Positions 8,276 to 16,152 are shown, counted from the stretch's first letter. The stretch is DNA of 64,000 nt from Mucilaginibacter sp. PAMC 26640 (GCA_001596135.1 CP014773.1:3782001-3846000); one strand, 5' to 3'. The notes: generated by a model not told the origin, from the letters alone. Numbers and translations are program-made.

Positions 8276-8617
8276 ATGAAAACACTTGGAAAAAAAATCC
8301 GGTTATTACGCCATCAAAAAGGTTGGAGCCAGGAAGAAGTAGCTAAAAGATTAGATATTTCTATACCCGCTTTCTCTAAAATTGAAACTGGCATAACTGA
8401 TATTAATCTCTCCCGCTTGGAGCAAATAGCTGCGCTTTTTGAAATGTCGGTTGTTTCGTTACTTACTTATAACGAAACTGAGCAAGACGCAAAAATTGCC
8501 AGCGAATTAGAAAATGTCAATAAAAAACTGATGGATCGCGAAACAGAGGTTATTGATCTGCAGAAAAAAGTTATTGAGCTTTTTGAAGAATTACGCCACA
8601 AGAGAGTAACAGCATAA
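8276..8617 (+). CDS. XRE-family helix-turn-helix regulator with C-terminal coiled coil
   Basis: 113-aa DNA-binding protein. Start set at ATG 8276 (MKTLGKKIRLLRHQKGWSQ); the longer frame overlapping mpl runs through AT-rich intergenic DNA. An HTH_3 domain occupies about 4-60, with recognition-helix segment ISIPAFSKIETG. Residues about 75-110 form a charged helix with heptad spacing, likely a dimerising coiled coil. This small architecture is common in Sphingobacteriaceae. Its targets are unknown and no linked toxin or phage gene is seen. A hairpin follows at once. Confidence 0.9.
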   Translation: MKTLGKKIRLLRHQKGWSQEEVAKRLDISIPAFSKIETGITDINLSRLEQIAALFEMSVVSLLTYNETEQDAKIASELENVNKKLMDRETEVIDLQKKVIELFEELRHKRVTA

Positions 8618-8621
8618 TTTG

Positions 8622-8641
8622 AGCCCGGAGTAATCCGGGCT
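8622..8641. terminator. Bidirectional hairpin between the XRE regulator and the GNAT gene
   Basis: An 8-bp perfect stem AGCCCGGA/TCCGGGCT with a GTAA loop. Its right edge touches the stop codon of the convergent gene. T runs are short on both sides. Confidence 0.7.
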
Positions 8642-9759
8642 TAAAATTTATATCTCATTGTAAGATGCCGTTTGCCGAACGTAGCCCCCACAGCTGCGTG
8701 CATGGCTATCATTTTCTCATTAAAATCGCCAACCCACGATAATTCGAGTTCATCGTACTGGTTTAGCGGCAATACATATTCTTTTAGTTTAATGAATATT
8801 GCCGATTCCAGTCCGTGGTTTTGCCATTTTTGCTTGGTACCCATTACAATTGCGCGCATGCGCGATACCCCCCGCCAACGTTTGTAAACAAAAAGTAATT
8901 TACCTACTAAGTTGAGTTTTCCTTTCAGTGGCTTTATTAGCTGATTGGCATCCGGTAATATCACTATGAAAGACGCCGGTTCACCATTGATGTAGGCGAA
9001 CCAAATAAGCTTCTCATCCATTATAGCCTTCATCTTTCCGAAGCTTTCTAAGATGGTGGCATGGTTTATTGGTACAAAATTTTTGAAATCCTGCCAGCCA
9101 TTGTTGTAGATCTCCAGAAAATCATTCGCAAATCTCTCAATCTCGTTAACCTTAAAATGCTCAAAACTATAGCCGGGCTTTTTAATTACCCAGTTGGCTA
9201 TTTTAGTAAACCGGTCTGAAAAGGGCTTATGAACGTCTAAATGATTGGTGATTTGTTCGTATTGTGTTACAAATCCGTAGCTTTCAAAAAAAATTCTATA
9301 ATAGGGTGGGTTGTAATTCATGCCATAGGAAGGCGGGGTAAAGCCATCTACCAGCAAGCCCCAGAAATTATCATTTTCACCAAAGTTAATCGGGCCATCC
9401 ATTGCCTGCATACCTTTGTCTTGAAGCCATTTTTTTGCCGTATCAAATAATAAGTTGGCTGCCACTTTATCATCAACGCATTCAAAAAACCCCATCCCGC
9501 CTGTTGGCTGCTCGTACTTGTAAGCCTTCTTTTCATTAACGAAAGCGGCTACCCGTCCAATAAGTTTACCAGTAGCGTCTTTTAATATCCAACGAATTGC
9601 TTTGCCATGTTCATGGAAATTATTTCTGGGAGGGTCAAATATTGCCTCAATATCGTTATCAAGTGGGCACACCCAATTCGGGTCGTCCTTATAGATGATT
9701 TTGGCAGTCGCCAGGAATGCTTTTTTGTCGGCTTTGTTTTTAACTTCAGTAATCGTCAT
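8641..9759 (-). CDS. GNAT-superfamily acyltransferase, long Bacteroidota form
   Basis: 372-aa protein; start taken at ATG 9759 rather than the GTG two codons upstream. It reads as two GNAT-like halves: about 5-170 (KAFLATAKIIYKDDPNWV, LIGRVAAFVNEK, MDGPINFGENDNFWG) and about 200-372 (FLEIYNNGWQDFKNF, LIWFAYINGEPASFIVILPD, ELSWVGDFNEKMIAMHAAVGA). The second resembles the acetyl-CoA binding half, with an N-x-x-M segment at the end. The DGPINF and ELSWVGDFN motifs are characteristic of this conserved, uncharacterised family. The substrate is unknown. Confidence 0.75.
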   Translation of the reverse strand: MTITEVKNKADKKAFLATAKIIYKDDPNWVCPLDNDIEAIFDPPRNNFHEHGKAIRWILKDATGKLIGRVAAFVNEKKAYKYEQPTGGMGFFECVDDKVAANLLFDTAKKWLQDKGMQAMDGPINFGENDNFWGLLVDGFTPPSYGMNYNPPYYRIFFESYGFVTQYEQITNHLDVHKPFSDRFTKIANWVIKKPGYSFEHFKVNEIERFANDFLEIYNNGWQDFKNFVPINHATILESFGKMKAIMDEKLIWFAYINGEPASFIVILPDANQLIKPLKGKLNLVGKLLFVYKRWRGVSRMRAIVMGTKQKWQNHGLESAIFIKLKEYVLPLNQYDELELSWVGDFNEKMIAMHAAVGATFGKRHLTMRYKF

Positions 9760-9838
9760 CCACACAAATTTTACCCGTTTACAAAAAAAGCATCCAGCGG
9801 GGGACTGAATGCTTTGAGAATATCTTTAAGTGATGTTA

Positions 9839-10027
9839 TTAGTCGTCTTCCTCGTCATCATAGGGGTCAAAAGAGTCAAATCTACCCAGATCATCATCAA
9901 GGGGCACGTTATCGTCAAAGTCATCATCGTCATCCGCTACTTTCTTGCCGGGTTTCACATCCTCATCTAAATCGTCATCCTCGTCATCGACTACTTTCTT
10001 AGTAACAGGTTTTTTTGGAGTTGCCAT
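9839..10027 (-). CDS. Small highly acidic protein, function unknown
   Basis: 62-aa protein with a short basic start (ATPKKPVTKK) and a body made almost only of Asp, Glu and Val/Pro, with several DDD and DDED runs; no cysteine and no membrane segment. It looks intrinsically disordered, and the basic head could bind nucleic acid. No known family recognised. It has its own ATG and a clean gap on both sides. The D-rich composition gives the DNA a GAT/GAC repeat look, so replication slippage could change its length. Confidence 0.65.
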   Translation of the reverse strand: MATPKKPVTKKVVDDEDDDLDEDVKPGKKVADDDDDFDDNVPLDDDLGRFDSFDPYDDEEDD

Positions 10028-10163
10028 TTTAATAAATGTTTATTTGTTAAAACTTATTCGGTTAACCTAATTGTTTTTAAATGTAAAGGTTGTTGCTTAT
10101 ATATCAAGCCGTTTATACAGTAAAAATAATTAAAATCATTTTTAATTAAAATATCTTTTGAAT

Positions 10164-10724
10164 TTATTCTGCAGCTTCGCCAACACTACTACTACTCTCT
10201 GTAAATTCCTTAAGCTGTGGTAGTTCAGCTATATTGTTGATGCCGAAATAATCCATGAACAAACTGCTGGTTCCATATAAAATAGGTTTGCCAACACTTT
10301 CTGCCTTTCCGGTAATAGCTATGAGTTCTTTTTCCAATAATTTTTGGATGGAGTAATCACAATTCACACCGCGGATCTGTTCCACATCCAGTTTTGTTAC
10401 CGGCTGTTTGTATGCGATGATGGCTAGGGTTTCCAACGCAGCCTGGCTCAGTTTTTTCTTGGATCGCTGCAACTGCAGCAAACTAATCACCGGGTGATAT
10501 AGCTTTTTGGTAAGGAATTGGTACCCGTTATTGATCTTGACAACCTCAATGGCGTATTGATCTTTTGCATACCTGACGCGGATAGTTTCGATGTGGGTGT
10601 TGATCTCATTCAACGCAAAGTCATGTTCAAAAGCCGCCTGCAAGCAGTACAGAATTTCTTCTGTTCTAATGCCATGCTCAGATGCGAATATAAGTGCCTC
10701 GATGTATTGTTCGATTTTATCCAT
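10164..10724 (-). CDS. scpB: Segregation and condensation protein B
   Basis: Kleisin-associated subunit of the SMC-ScpAB condensin that compacts and segregates the chromosome. 186 aa from ATG 10724 (MDKIEQYIEALIFASEHGI); 28 extra upstream codons in the frame are not family-like. Two winged-helix domains: about 1-85, and about 85-165 with the ScpB signature SQAALETLAIIAYKQPVTKLDVEQIRG (split here by its own short linker) and KPILYGTSSLFMDYFG. scpA and smc are not in the window. Confidence 0.94.
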   Translation of the reverse strand: MDKIEQYIEALIFASEHGIRTEEILYCLQAAFEHDFALNEINTHIETIRVRYAKDQYAIEVVKINNGYQFLTKKLYHPVISLLQLQRSKKKLSQAALETLAIIAYKQPVTKLDVEQIRGVNCDYSIQKLLEKELIAITGKAESVGKPILYGTSSLFMDYFGINNIAELPQLKEFTESSSSVGEAAE

Positions 10725-10895
10725 TGAAGTCAAAAAGCCGGTAAGTCGGTGAAGATCAAAAGTAATAGAAAGTACAGAAGTCGGAATGACAACTCGCCGG
10801 TATTCCAAAAGCCATCAACAGAAAATCAAAGCGAAAAATTAAATTCTTATACATCGCAATTTTGGATTGTTAAGAATTTCGAATTTTGGCTTTCG

Positions 10896-10922
10896 GACTT
10901 CCCGACATCCGACTTTGGACTT
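10896..10922. repeat. Short degenerate direct repeat GACTT/GACAT between scpB and mqnC
   Basis: Four 5-mers GACTT, GACAT, GACTT, GACTT spaced at 7-8 nt in intergenic DNA. It resembles low-complexity cGGACTTcc strings seen between genes in related Bacteroidota. No coding role; too short to call an element. Confidence 0.35.
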
Positions 10923-10923
10923 A

Positions 10924-12048
10924 TTAATAATCTATCACTTGCTCTTCAATCTCTATGGGAACATCCCGCCAATCGTATTTTTGTGTTCGAAGTTGCGGTT
11001 CAAAGCCCGCCTCATTGATAGAATCCTGTATGCCTTTGGCCGTAAAGCGGTGAGGCGCGCCTGCGGCAGAAACCACATTTTCTTCAATCATGATCGAGCC
11101 GAAATCGTTGGCGCCAGCATGCAGGCACAGTTGGGCAACCTGTTTGCCTACCGTAAGCCATGAGGCCTGAATATTCTTAATATTCGGCAACATGATCCGA
11201 CTTAGCGCGATCATGCGGATATATTCATCGCCGGTAACATTATTGGTGATACCGCGTACTTTTCTTAACAACGTGCCATCGTCCTGAAATGGCCAAGGAA
11301 TAAACGCTACAAAACCGAAATGGCCCTCGGGCTTTTCACTTTGTACCTCGCGAATCCAAACCAAATGTTCAAATCGCTCCTCAATTGTTTCTATATGGCC
11401 AAACATCATTGTTGCGGAACTTGGCAAGTTTAACTGGTGAGCTGCACGCATTACATCCAGCCACTCTTTGCCGCCGCATTTGCCTTTGGAAATCAGGCGG
11501 CGTACGCGGTCGTTCAGGATCTCAGCACCGGCACCTGGCAGTGAATCAAGTCCTGATTCCTTCATCGCTTTCAGTACGTCATAATGACTCATGCCTTCCA
11601 GTTTTGATACGTGTGCTATTTCCGGCGGACCTAAGGAGTGCAGTTTTAATTTAGGATACAGCTGTTTAAGCTCACTAAACAGATCAGTATAAAATTTTAA
11701 ACCAAGGTCCGGATGGTGGCCGCCCTGTAACAAGAGCTGATCTCCGCCGTAGCGAAAGGTTTCTTCAATTTTCTTTTTGTAGGTTTCAATATCAGTTATA
11801 TAACTATCCTCGTGGCCAGGGCGACGAAAGAAATTACAAAACTTACAGTTGGCGATACAAACGTTGGTGGTGTTGACATTCCGGTCAATCTGCCAGGTGA
11901 CTTTACCATGCGGCACCTGGATCTTGCGCAGCTCATTTGCCGTATACATTAAATCGGCAGTTGAGGCATTGTTGTATAAATAAACCCCTTCTTCGATACT
12001 TAAAAAATCAAAGGCTAACGCTCGCTCCAACAGATCTGCTGTATTCAT
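10924..12048 (-). CDS. mqnC: Cyclic dehypoxanthinyl futalosine synthase (radical SAM)
   Basis: Radical-SAM enzyme of the futalosine route to menaquinone that cyclises dehypoxanthine futalosine. Start ATG 12048 (374 aa); the frame's first codon is TTG. The 4Fe-4S motif CxxxCxxC is C64-IANC68-KFC71, preceded by QIDRNVNTTNV. Family features include LLLQGGHHPDLGL and LPGAGAEIL, with the C-terminal segment QASWLTVG...GANDFGSIMIEENVV typical of MqnC/MqnE-type proteins. MqnC is preferred over MqnE from the CIANCKFC context. Other mqn genes are not in the window. It supports a respiring, menaquinone-using organism, consistent with the quinone-linked mqo nearby. Confidence 0.88.
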   Translation of the reverse strand: MNTADLLERALAFDFLSIEEGVYLYNNASTADLMYTANELRKIQVPHGKVTWQIDRNVNTTNVCIANCKFCNFFRRPGHEDSYITDIETYKKKIEETFRYGGDQLLLQGGHHPDLGLKFYTDLFSELKQLYPKLKLHSLGPPEIAHVSKLEGMSHYDVLKAMKESGLDSLPGAGAEILNDRVRRLISKGKCGGKEWLDVMRAAHQLNLPSSATMMFGHIETIEERFEHLVWIREVQSEKPEGHFGFVAFIPWPFQDDGTLLRKVRGITNNVTGDEYIRMIALSRIMLPNIKNIQASWLTVGKQVAQLCLHAGANDFGSIMIEENVVSAAGAPHRFTAKGIQDSINEAGFEPQLRTQKYDWRDVPIEIEEQVIDY

Positions 12049-12150
12049 GTACAAATATACGTAGTGGATGCTGAAAGGAGAAAGCTAAAACGGGAAAGGT
12101 GGTTTTGGGTTGACAAAGCAAAACTGGATGATTAATGGGGGGACACTGAT

Positions 12151-13668
12151 CTAATGTTCATTTCGTTGAGTCCAAAAGTCCGATTCAGACATTTCTCCCT
12201 GATCCAACTTTAAAACTTTGTCCACACTATTTGGGATCTCATGTTGGTAATGCGTTACATAAATAAGGGTTACATTGCTGCTGTTGCAAATAGTGTCTAC
12301 CACAGTTTTGAAATGGAGCTGTTGGTGGTCATCCAAACCCTGGCAGGGTTCATCAAATATCAGCAGGGCAGGGTTCTTTATCAGTGCCCGGGCCAGCAGG
12401 CATAAACGCTGGGCGCTTGCGGGGATGTTCTTAAGAAGTACCCGGGCATATCTATCTATTTCAAGGGCTTTCATCCAATTTAGTGCCATGGCAGCTTTAG
12501 CGGGACTAGATGGTCGGAAAAGACCCAGGGTATCATAAAAACCGGATTCGATCACCTGAAGGCAGGAATTATCAGTAGGGAAGTACTGGTAAAGTTCGGG
12601 AGATACAAAGCCGATCTTCTTTTTGATATCCCAGATACTTTCGCCCGAGCCGCGCTTTTGATCAAATAGAGTGATATCATTGGCATAAGCTTGCGGGTTA
12701 TCTCCATTAATTAAGCTCAATAAAGTTGATTTACCGGCACCATTCGGCCCAAGCAGTGCCCAGCGTTCGCCTTGGTTAATGCTCCAGTTGATGTTATTTA
12801 AAATTGTTTTTTCGCCGTACCTGATGCAAACGTTATGCATTTGCACTATTTTTTGATACAAGGCGGGTTCACCTGCCGATACTATCAATCTTTTTAATGC
12901 TGAAACATCTATTGAGGACGTTTGCGGAATTTGCGCTAATTCTGTTTGGAACTGTTGCCTGCTTAAACTTTTAATTATCGCGCCATTTTCCAAAACAGCC
13001 ACATGGGTTATCGCGTCCGGTATTTCGTGGGCGGAGGTGGCCATGATAATGGTAATGCCAGAGCTGCTTATTTCATCTATCAGCGTATTAAAATAATTGC
13101 GGGTAGCTATGTCAAGCCCTGTCAGTGGGTTGTCCAATAAGAGTATCGCAGGGTTTTTGAGCAGTGCAGCAGCTAACATCAGCCGTTTGGTTTCGCCGTT
13201 CGATAGTTTAATCACCTGCTTGTCTTGCAAATGAAGCAGGTTTAACGTTGCAATTGTTTTCTCCAATGTCCAATAAAGAGGTAAATGCGCATTTGTCTTA
13301 ATGCAGGCCAAATATTGGCTTGTAGTAAGGGCATCTTCAGCGTCTGACGAATTGTAACGTTGCTGATAATAGAAATTGCCGGTGTTTGATAAATTTTTGA
13401 AATTATGCTTAGCACCTGCAAAAGCGATGTAGGGATGAAAATCTATTACAGGTTGCCCATCAACATCAGCAAAATTGTAATTGATACTACCGCTACTGGG
13501 ACTTATGTTACCTGCAATAGCCTGTAGCAAAACACTTTTACCAGAACCACTCTGACCGGTGATCACCCAGTTGTCTAGCTTATTAATCTCAAAGTCTAGC
13601 CTGTCAATTATGAGGTTATTTGTAAACTTTATTGTAAGGTCTCTTAGCTTCAGCAGTGTTTCTTCCAT
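12151..13668 (-). CDS. Double ABC-domain ATPase (ModF/PhrA-like)
   Basis: 505 aa from ATG 13668 (a TTG five codons upstream is less likely). Two ABC ATPase domains without membrane segments. Domain 1 (about 5-245) has Walker A GQSGSGKS, signature LSNGETKR and Walker B ILLLDNP. Domain 2 (about 265-495) has GPNGAGKS, a divergent signature (PASAQRLCLLARAL) and LLIFDEPCQGLD. The architecture matches Escherichia coli ModF and its Bacteroidota relatives. The transport partner, if any, is not adjacent. An unusual Walker B ending DNP, not DEP, in domain 1 suggests only the second site hydrolyses ATP efficiently. Confidence 0.85.
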   Translation of the reverse strand: MEETLLKLRDLTIKFTNNLIIDRLDFEINKLDNWVITGQSGSGKSVLLQAIAGNISPSSGSINYNFADVDGQPVIDFHPYIAFAGAKHNFKNLSNTGNFYYQQRYNSSDAEDALTTSQYLACIKTNAHLPLYWTLEKTIATLNLLHLQDKQVIKLSNGETKRLMLAAALLKNPAILLLDNPLTGLDIATRNYFNTLIDEISSSGITIIMATSAHEIPDAITHVAVLENGAIIKSLSRQQFQTELAQIPQTSSIDVSALKRLIVSAGEPALYQKIVQMHNVCIRYGEKTILNNINWSINQGERWALLGPNGAGKSTLLSLINGDNPQAYANDITLFDQKRGSGESIWDIKKKIGFVSPELYQYFPTDNSCLQVIESGFYDTLGLFRPSSPAKAAMALNWMKALEIDRYARVLLKNIPASAQRLCLLARALIKNPALLIFDEPCQGLDDHQQLHFKTVVDTICNSSNVTLIYVTHYQHEIPNSVDKVLKLDQGEMSESDFWTQRNEH

Positions 13669-13924
13669 AGTATTGGGCAGCAAAGGTAAAAGTCTTTACG
13701 TTATGATGCCATAAAGAGTAGAATATTGAACTATTTGTTCATTTACAGTTAAGATTCTTTCATTGGTTTTCTTTAAACGAATAGCCCTAAAAAATTTCAT
13801 CATTTTTTCATAAAAGTATTTTTATTTATGATTTCCATTCTATAATTTAGTAATTCCTATCTGATAAAACAGCACTTTGAGCCGGGAATTAACCTGCAAC
13901 CTAAATTAATTTTTTTGTTTCAAA

Positions 13925-13937
13925 GGTGCATTGCACC
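13925..13937. promoter_or_regulatory. Operator-like palindrome GGTGCA-T-TGCACC
   Basis: A perfect 6-bp inverted repeat around one central T, 17 nt before the start of the 38-aa peptide gene. A transcription-factor site or a short RNA hairpin is possible; no family assigned. The rest of the 13669-13954 gap is AT-rich with no other clear feature. Confidence 0.35.
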
Positions 13938-13954
13938 AGTTAAATTTTCTGGAA

Positions 13955-14071
13955 ATGAATTTACTATTGGTTATTGAAACCGTATTACTACTGTTTTTTA
14001 TAAGTTTTTTTATTGTATTGATTGCTGTACGTTTTTTACCAATGGAACGCCACGAGGTAGAGGAAAATTAG
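13955..14071 (+). CDS. 38-aa single-pass membrane peptide
   Basis: Small frame with ATG 13955 and TAG 14071. Residues 2-30 are almost entirely hydrophobic (Leu, Val, Ile, Phe), followed by a charged tail PMERHEVEEN, so it would span the inner membrane once with the acidic/basic tail on one side. No family recognised. A purine-rich CTGGAA lies just upstream. It precedes a 56-aa lipoprotein and a stress-type four-helix protein on the same strand, so an envelope-stress role is plausible but unproven. Confidence 0.5.
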   Translation: MNLLLVIETVLLLFFISFFIVLIAVRFLPMERHEVEEN

Positions 14072-14147
14072 CCTGATCCACCCTTTTGTGAATCAGGTGC
14101 GATTATTGTATAGGTGAATTAACGACAAAATCTTACAATTTTTAAAC

Positions 14148-14318
14148 ATGAAAAAATTTAACCTCATCATTGTTCTGGCTTTGGCCATGTGTGCATTTAG
14201 CAGTTGCTCTGTAATTGGCGACATCTTTAAAGCAGGTGCTTACACCGCTATTATCGGAATTATCATTTTGGTGCTCATCATTTTTTGGATAATTTCCAAA
14301 TTCAGGAGCAATTCGTAA
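14148..14318 (+). CDS. 56-aa small lipoprotein with C-terminal membrane helix
   Basis: ATG 14148 to TAA 14318. Signal peptide MKKFNLIIVLALAMCAFSS ends in lipobox FSSC with the lipidated cysteine at 20. The mature part has a short linker SVIGDIFKAGAY and then a strongly hydrophobic helix (about 33-50) and a basic tail SKFRSNS. Very similar small proteins are common in Sphingobacteriaceae, where some carry an unsupported 'phosphatase' name. A strong terminator follows 19 nt downstream. Confidence 0.75.
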   Translation: MKKFNLIIVLALAMCAFSSCSVIGDIFKAGAYTAIIGIIILVLIIFWIISKFRSNS

Positions 14319-14336
14319 TCACCAGTTAGTATAATC

Positions 14337-14370
14337 AGCTATTGTTTTTAATTAAAACAATAGCTTTTTT
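14337..14370 (+). terminator. Intrinsic terminator after the small lipoprotein
   Basis: A 12-bp perfect stem AGCTATTGTTTT/AAAACAATAGCT with a TAATT loop and a T6 tail. It shows that the longer frame starting at 14342 is not the start of the next gene. Confidence 0.88.
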
Positions 14371-14391
14371 ATGGAGTTGTAATTTACAAAC

Positions 14392-14397
14392 AGGAGG
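14392..14397 (+). promoter_or_regulatory. Strong Shine-Dalgarno AGGAGG deciding the start at 14405
   Basis: A full AGGAGG, 7 nt before ATG 14405. Such a strong site is unusual in Bacteroidota and fixes the start of the PA2169-family gene. Confidence 0.75.
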
Positions 14398-14404
14398 AAT
14401 ACTT

Positions 14405-14863
14405 ATGATAGATGAAAAAGCTGGTTTAGCAACGCTGAACGACCTTATATTAATAAACAACGATCGTATTGCAGGTTTTGAACGTGCTACCGGAGAGCTG
14501 AATGATGACGATACAGATCTTAAACTTACATTTACAAATTTGATTGCGCAAAGCCATCAGTTTAAAATGGAAATAGCAACAGAAGTTGCTGCATTAGGCG
14601 CTGACTTGGCAGAAGGTACAACAACAGGGGGCACTATCCACCGCACGTGGTTGGATGTTAAAGCAGCCTTTGCCGGACATAGTACACATAGCATTTTGGA
14701 AGACTGTGAATTTGGAGAAGATGCGATCAAGAAAGCTTATAAATCTGCGCTTGAAGATGAGAACATCCCGGCGTATATTCAAGAAATTTTGATTGCGCAA
14801 CAGGTGAAATTAAATTCAGCACACGATTTAATAAAGGGGTTACGCGATAGCGTAAATAAATAA
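14405..14863 (+). CDS. PA2169-family (DUF2383) four-helix-bundle protein
   Basis: 152 aa from ATG 14405, chosen by the AGGAGG site and the terminator upstream. It is predicted to be a ferritin-like four-helix bundle: helix 1 ATLNDLILINNDRIAGFERA, helix 2 TFTNLIAQSHQFKMEIATEV, the conserved GGTIHRTWLDVKAAFAG loop and helix, then helix 4 ending in LIKGLRDSVNK. The HRxWxD segment is the family hallmark. Members are linked to general stress responses in many bacteria, but the metal content and activity are unknown. An intrinsic hairpin follows at 14881. Confidence 0.88.
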   Translation: MIDEKAGLATLNDLILINNDRIAGFERATGELNDDDTDLKLTFTNLIAQSHQFKMEIATEVAALGADLAEGTTTGGTIHRTWLDVKAAFAGHSTHSILEDCEFGEDAIKKAYKSALEDENIPAYIQEILIAQQVKLNSAHDLIKGLRDSVNK

Positions 14864-14880
14864 TAATAGCATAGACTTAG

Positions 14881-14915
14881 CAGGAAAAGGGGCACCAATT
14901 GGTACCCCTTTCCTG
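14881..14915. terminator. Hairpin between convergent PA2169-type gene and the 145-aa membrane protein
   Basis: Stem CAGGAAAAGGGGCACC/GGTACCCCTTTCCTG with one bulge and one mismatch, loop AATT. It lies between convergent stop codons and can serve both strands. Confidence 0.8.
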
Positions 14916-14916
14916 T

Positions 14917-15354
14917 TTACGGGTTCAGCGAAAGGTCTTTCACTGTCCAGCTTTTTCGATCGGCCCAATCACCCCCTGTGTAGGAAAGTTTTATATTCCA
15001 TGATTGTTGAATGATTTTTCCAGCGCTGTTCTGCGATTTTACCGAGGAAGAAATTTGGTATGCACTGTTTGCGGTATCCACAATTGCTTCAAACTTATTG
15101 CCGGGGAAACTTGCAGTTTGTGGCTGTTGCAGTTTATCCTTAACAAACGATTTGGATATCGTAAAAGCTTCCATTTTATTGGGCTTAACATTAACATGCA
15201 TCCTTCTATTCTGAAATACCCTTAACAGTACTACTACGAATACCAGCGCAAACAAGATTGAAAATATGGTGGCTATACGGATGCGCGGATGATGTTTCCA
15301 ATGCCTGCTTTTTCTTTCGTCTTCGGTTAATCTGTTCCATTCCGCGTATCTCAT
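14917..15354 (-). CDS. Single-pass membrane protein of unknown function
   Basis: 145 aa. A basic N-terminal segment (about 1-27, rich in R, K, H) is followed by one membrane helix (about 28-48, TIFSILFALVFVVVLLRVF). The remaining ~97 residues would be periplasmic and contain AFTISKSFVKDKL, a likely small alpha/beta domain, and end with RKSWTVKDLSLNP. The soluble half resembles in layout the small DUF-type domains that follow a membrane anchor in Bacteroidota, but no family is recognised. It heads a minus-strand gene string with the lipoprotein array upstream. Confidence 0.7.
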   Translation of the reverse strand: MRYAEWNRLTEDERKSRHWKHHPRIRIATIFSILFALVFVVVLLRVFQNRRMHVNVKPNKMEAFTISKSFVKDKLQQPQTASFPGNKFEAIVDTANSAYQISSSVKSQNSAGKIIQQSWNIKLSYTGGDWADRKSWTVKDLSLNP

Positions 15355-15459
15355 AAGTGTTATAGTATTTCAGCAATAAACAAAAATTAGCGCAAATGTT
15401 TTGAAGAGCGGAGTTAGTAATGTTTGCCCGATTTTGGATTAGGAGAAAATCAGCCATAA

Positions 15460-15492
15460 AAAAAGCCCGTCAGAATTAACTGAAGGGCTTCT
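15460..15492 (-). terminator. Intrinsic terminator of lipoprotein copy 1
   Basis: Read on the minus strand, GAAGCCCTTCAG pairs with CTGACGGGCTT and is followed by a run of seven or more T. It ends transcription of the gene at 15508-15708. Confidence 0.8.
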
Positions 15493-15507
15493 TTCAATAA
15501 AAAATGA

Positions 15508-15708
15508 TTACATTTTTTTAGTGGTATCCATTTTAGTGGTGTCCATTTTAGTGGTGTCCATTTTAGTGGTATCCATTTTAGTGGTATCCATTTTAGTAGA
15601 ATCCATCTTAGTAGTGTCAGATGCTGATTCGCCAGTTTTACCTTTACAAGCAGCAGCAGAAACAGCAATAGCTAAAGCTAAAAATGCGATTTTGAATGAA
15701 TTTTTCAT
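15508..15708 (-). CDS. Small lipoprotein with TTKMD pentapeptide repeats (array copy 1)
   Basis: 66 aa. Signal peptide MKNSFKIAFLALAIAVSAAAC with the lipidated Cys at 21, then a GKTGESASDTTKM linker and five TTKMD-type pentapeptides ending DTTKKM. The repeats come from a 15-bp DNA tandem repeat (15527-15620), so repeat number may vary between strains. The mature part is disordered, Thr/Asp/Lys/Met-rich and has no enzymatic motif. It is paralogous to the next three genes. Role unknown; a surface or periplasmic filler or metal-interacting (Met-rich) peptide are only guesses. Confidence 0.85.
   Translation of the reverse strand: MKNSFKIAFLALAIAVSAAACKGKTGESASDTTKMDSTKMDTTKMDTTKMDTTKMDTTKMDTTKKM
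15527..15620. repeat. 15-bp tandem repeat inside lipoprotein copy 1
   Basis: Unit gtggt(a/g)tccatttta repeated five times with only A/G variation at position 6, then a diverged unit (gtagaatccatctta) and a partial one. The period is a multiple of three, so expansion or contraction keeps the reading frame and adds or removes one TTKMD pentapeptide. Confidence 0.93.
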
Positions 15709-15764
15709 TTTTTGTTTTTTTTTAAAGTGATTTAATAGTTTTCACACCTTAATACCATAAATCA

Positions 15765-15813
15765 AAAAAGGTAACCCATATATTTTAAATAAAATATACA
15801 GATTACCTTTTTA
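15765..15813. terminator. Hairpin between lipoprotein copies 1 and 2
   Basis: Outer arms AAAAAGGTAA and TTACCTTTTT with an inner TATATTTTA/TAAAATATA stem. On the minus strand it lies after the stop of copy 2 and ends in T5, so it can terminate copy 2; it also overlaps the upstream region of copy 1 and contains the block shared with copy 3. Confidence 0.65.
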
Positions 15814-15852
15814 TTGGAAAACTAATAAATGAAAGGCCTATACAGGCTTAAA

Positions 15853-16059
15853 TTACATTTTTTTAGCTGTATCAACTGCTACAGTGTCCTTCTTAACAAC
15901 TGTGTCTTTCTTTACACTTGTGTCAACTACAGTTGAATCAACTTTTAAAGAATCAGTTTGAGTAGTGTCACCACCATCAGCGCCAGATTTACCTTTACAA
16001 GCAACAGCAGAAACAGCGATAGCTAAAGCTAAAACTGAAATTTTGAACGAATTTTTCAT
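15853..16059 (-). CDS. Small Val/Asp/Thr-rich lipoprotein (array copy 2)
   Basis: 68 aa. Signal peptide MKNSFKISVLALAIAVSAVAC (Cys21), then KGKSGADGGD and a disordered tail of VDS/VDT/KKDTV motifs ending in VDTAKKM. The first 25 residues are nearly identical to copies 1 and 3, and the KKM end is shared too, so the array arose by duplication; only the low-complexity middle has drifted. No function is recognised. Confidence 0.85.
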   Translation of the reverse strand: MKNSFKISVLALAIAVSAVACKGKSGADGGDTTQTDSLKVDSTVVDTSVKKDTVVKKDTVAVDTAKKM

Positions 16060-16105
16060 GTCTTTTTTAGAATTGAGAATTAATTAATAAGTGAGTTTAA
16101 TTTGT

Positions 16106-16148
16106 TCACAGGTTGGTCAATGCTGGAATTGGCACAGATAACCTGTGA
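16106..16148. terminator. Hairpin after lipoprotein copy 3
   Basis: A 9-bp perfect stem TCACAGGTT/AACCTGTGA around a 25-nt loop, directly after the stop codon of copy 3 on the minus strand. The T tail is weak, so a processing or stability hairpin is also possible. Confidence 0.5.
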
Positions 16149-16152
16149 GAAA

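Noticed and set aside
10749..11163. Plus-strand frames between scpB and mqnC
   Set aside because: They run into the antisense of mqnC and through low-complexity intergenic repeats.
15527..15620. CRISPR-like regular repeats
   Set aside because: Units are directly adjacent with no spacers and lie inside a gene; it is a VNTR.
15450..15668. Overlapping minus-strand frame with repeated WIPLK motif
   Set aside because: It is the 15-bp repeat of lipoprotein copy 1 read in another frame; the lipoprotein frame has the signal peptide, lipobox and paralogues.
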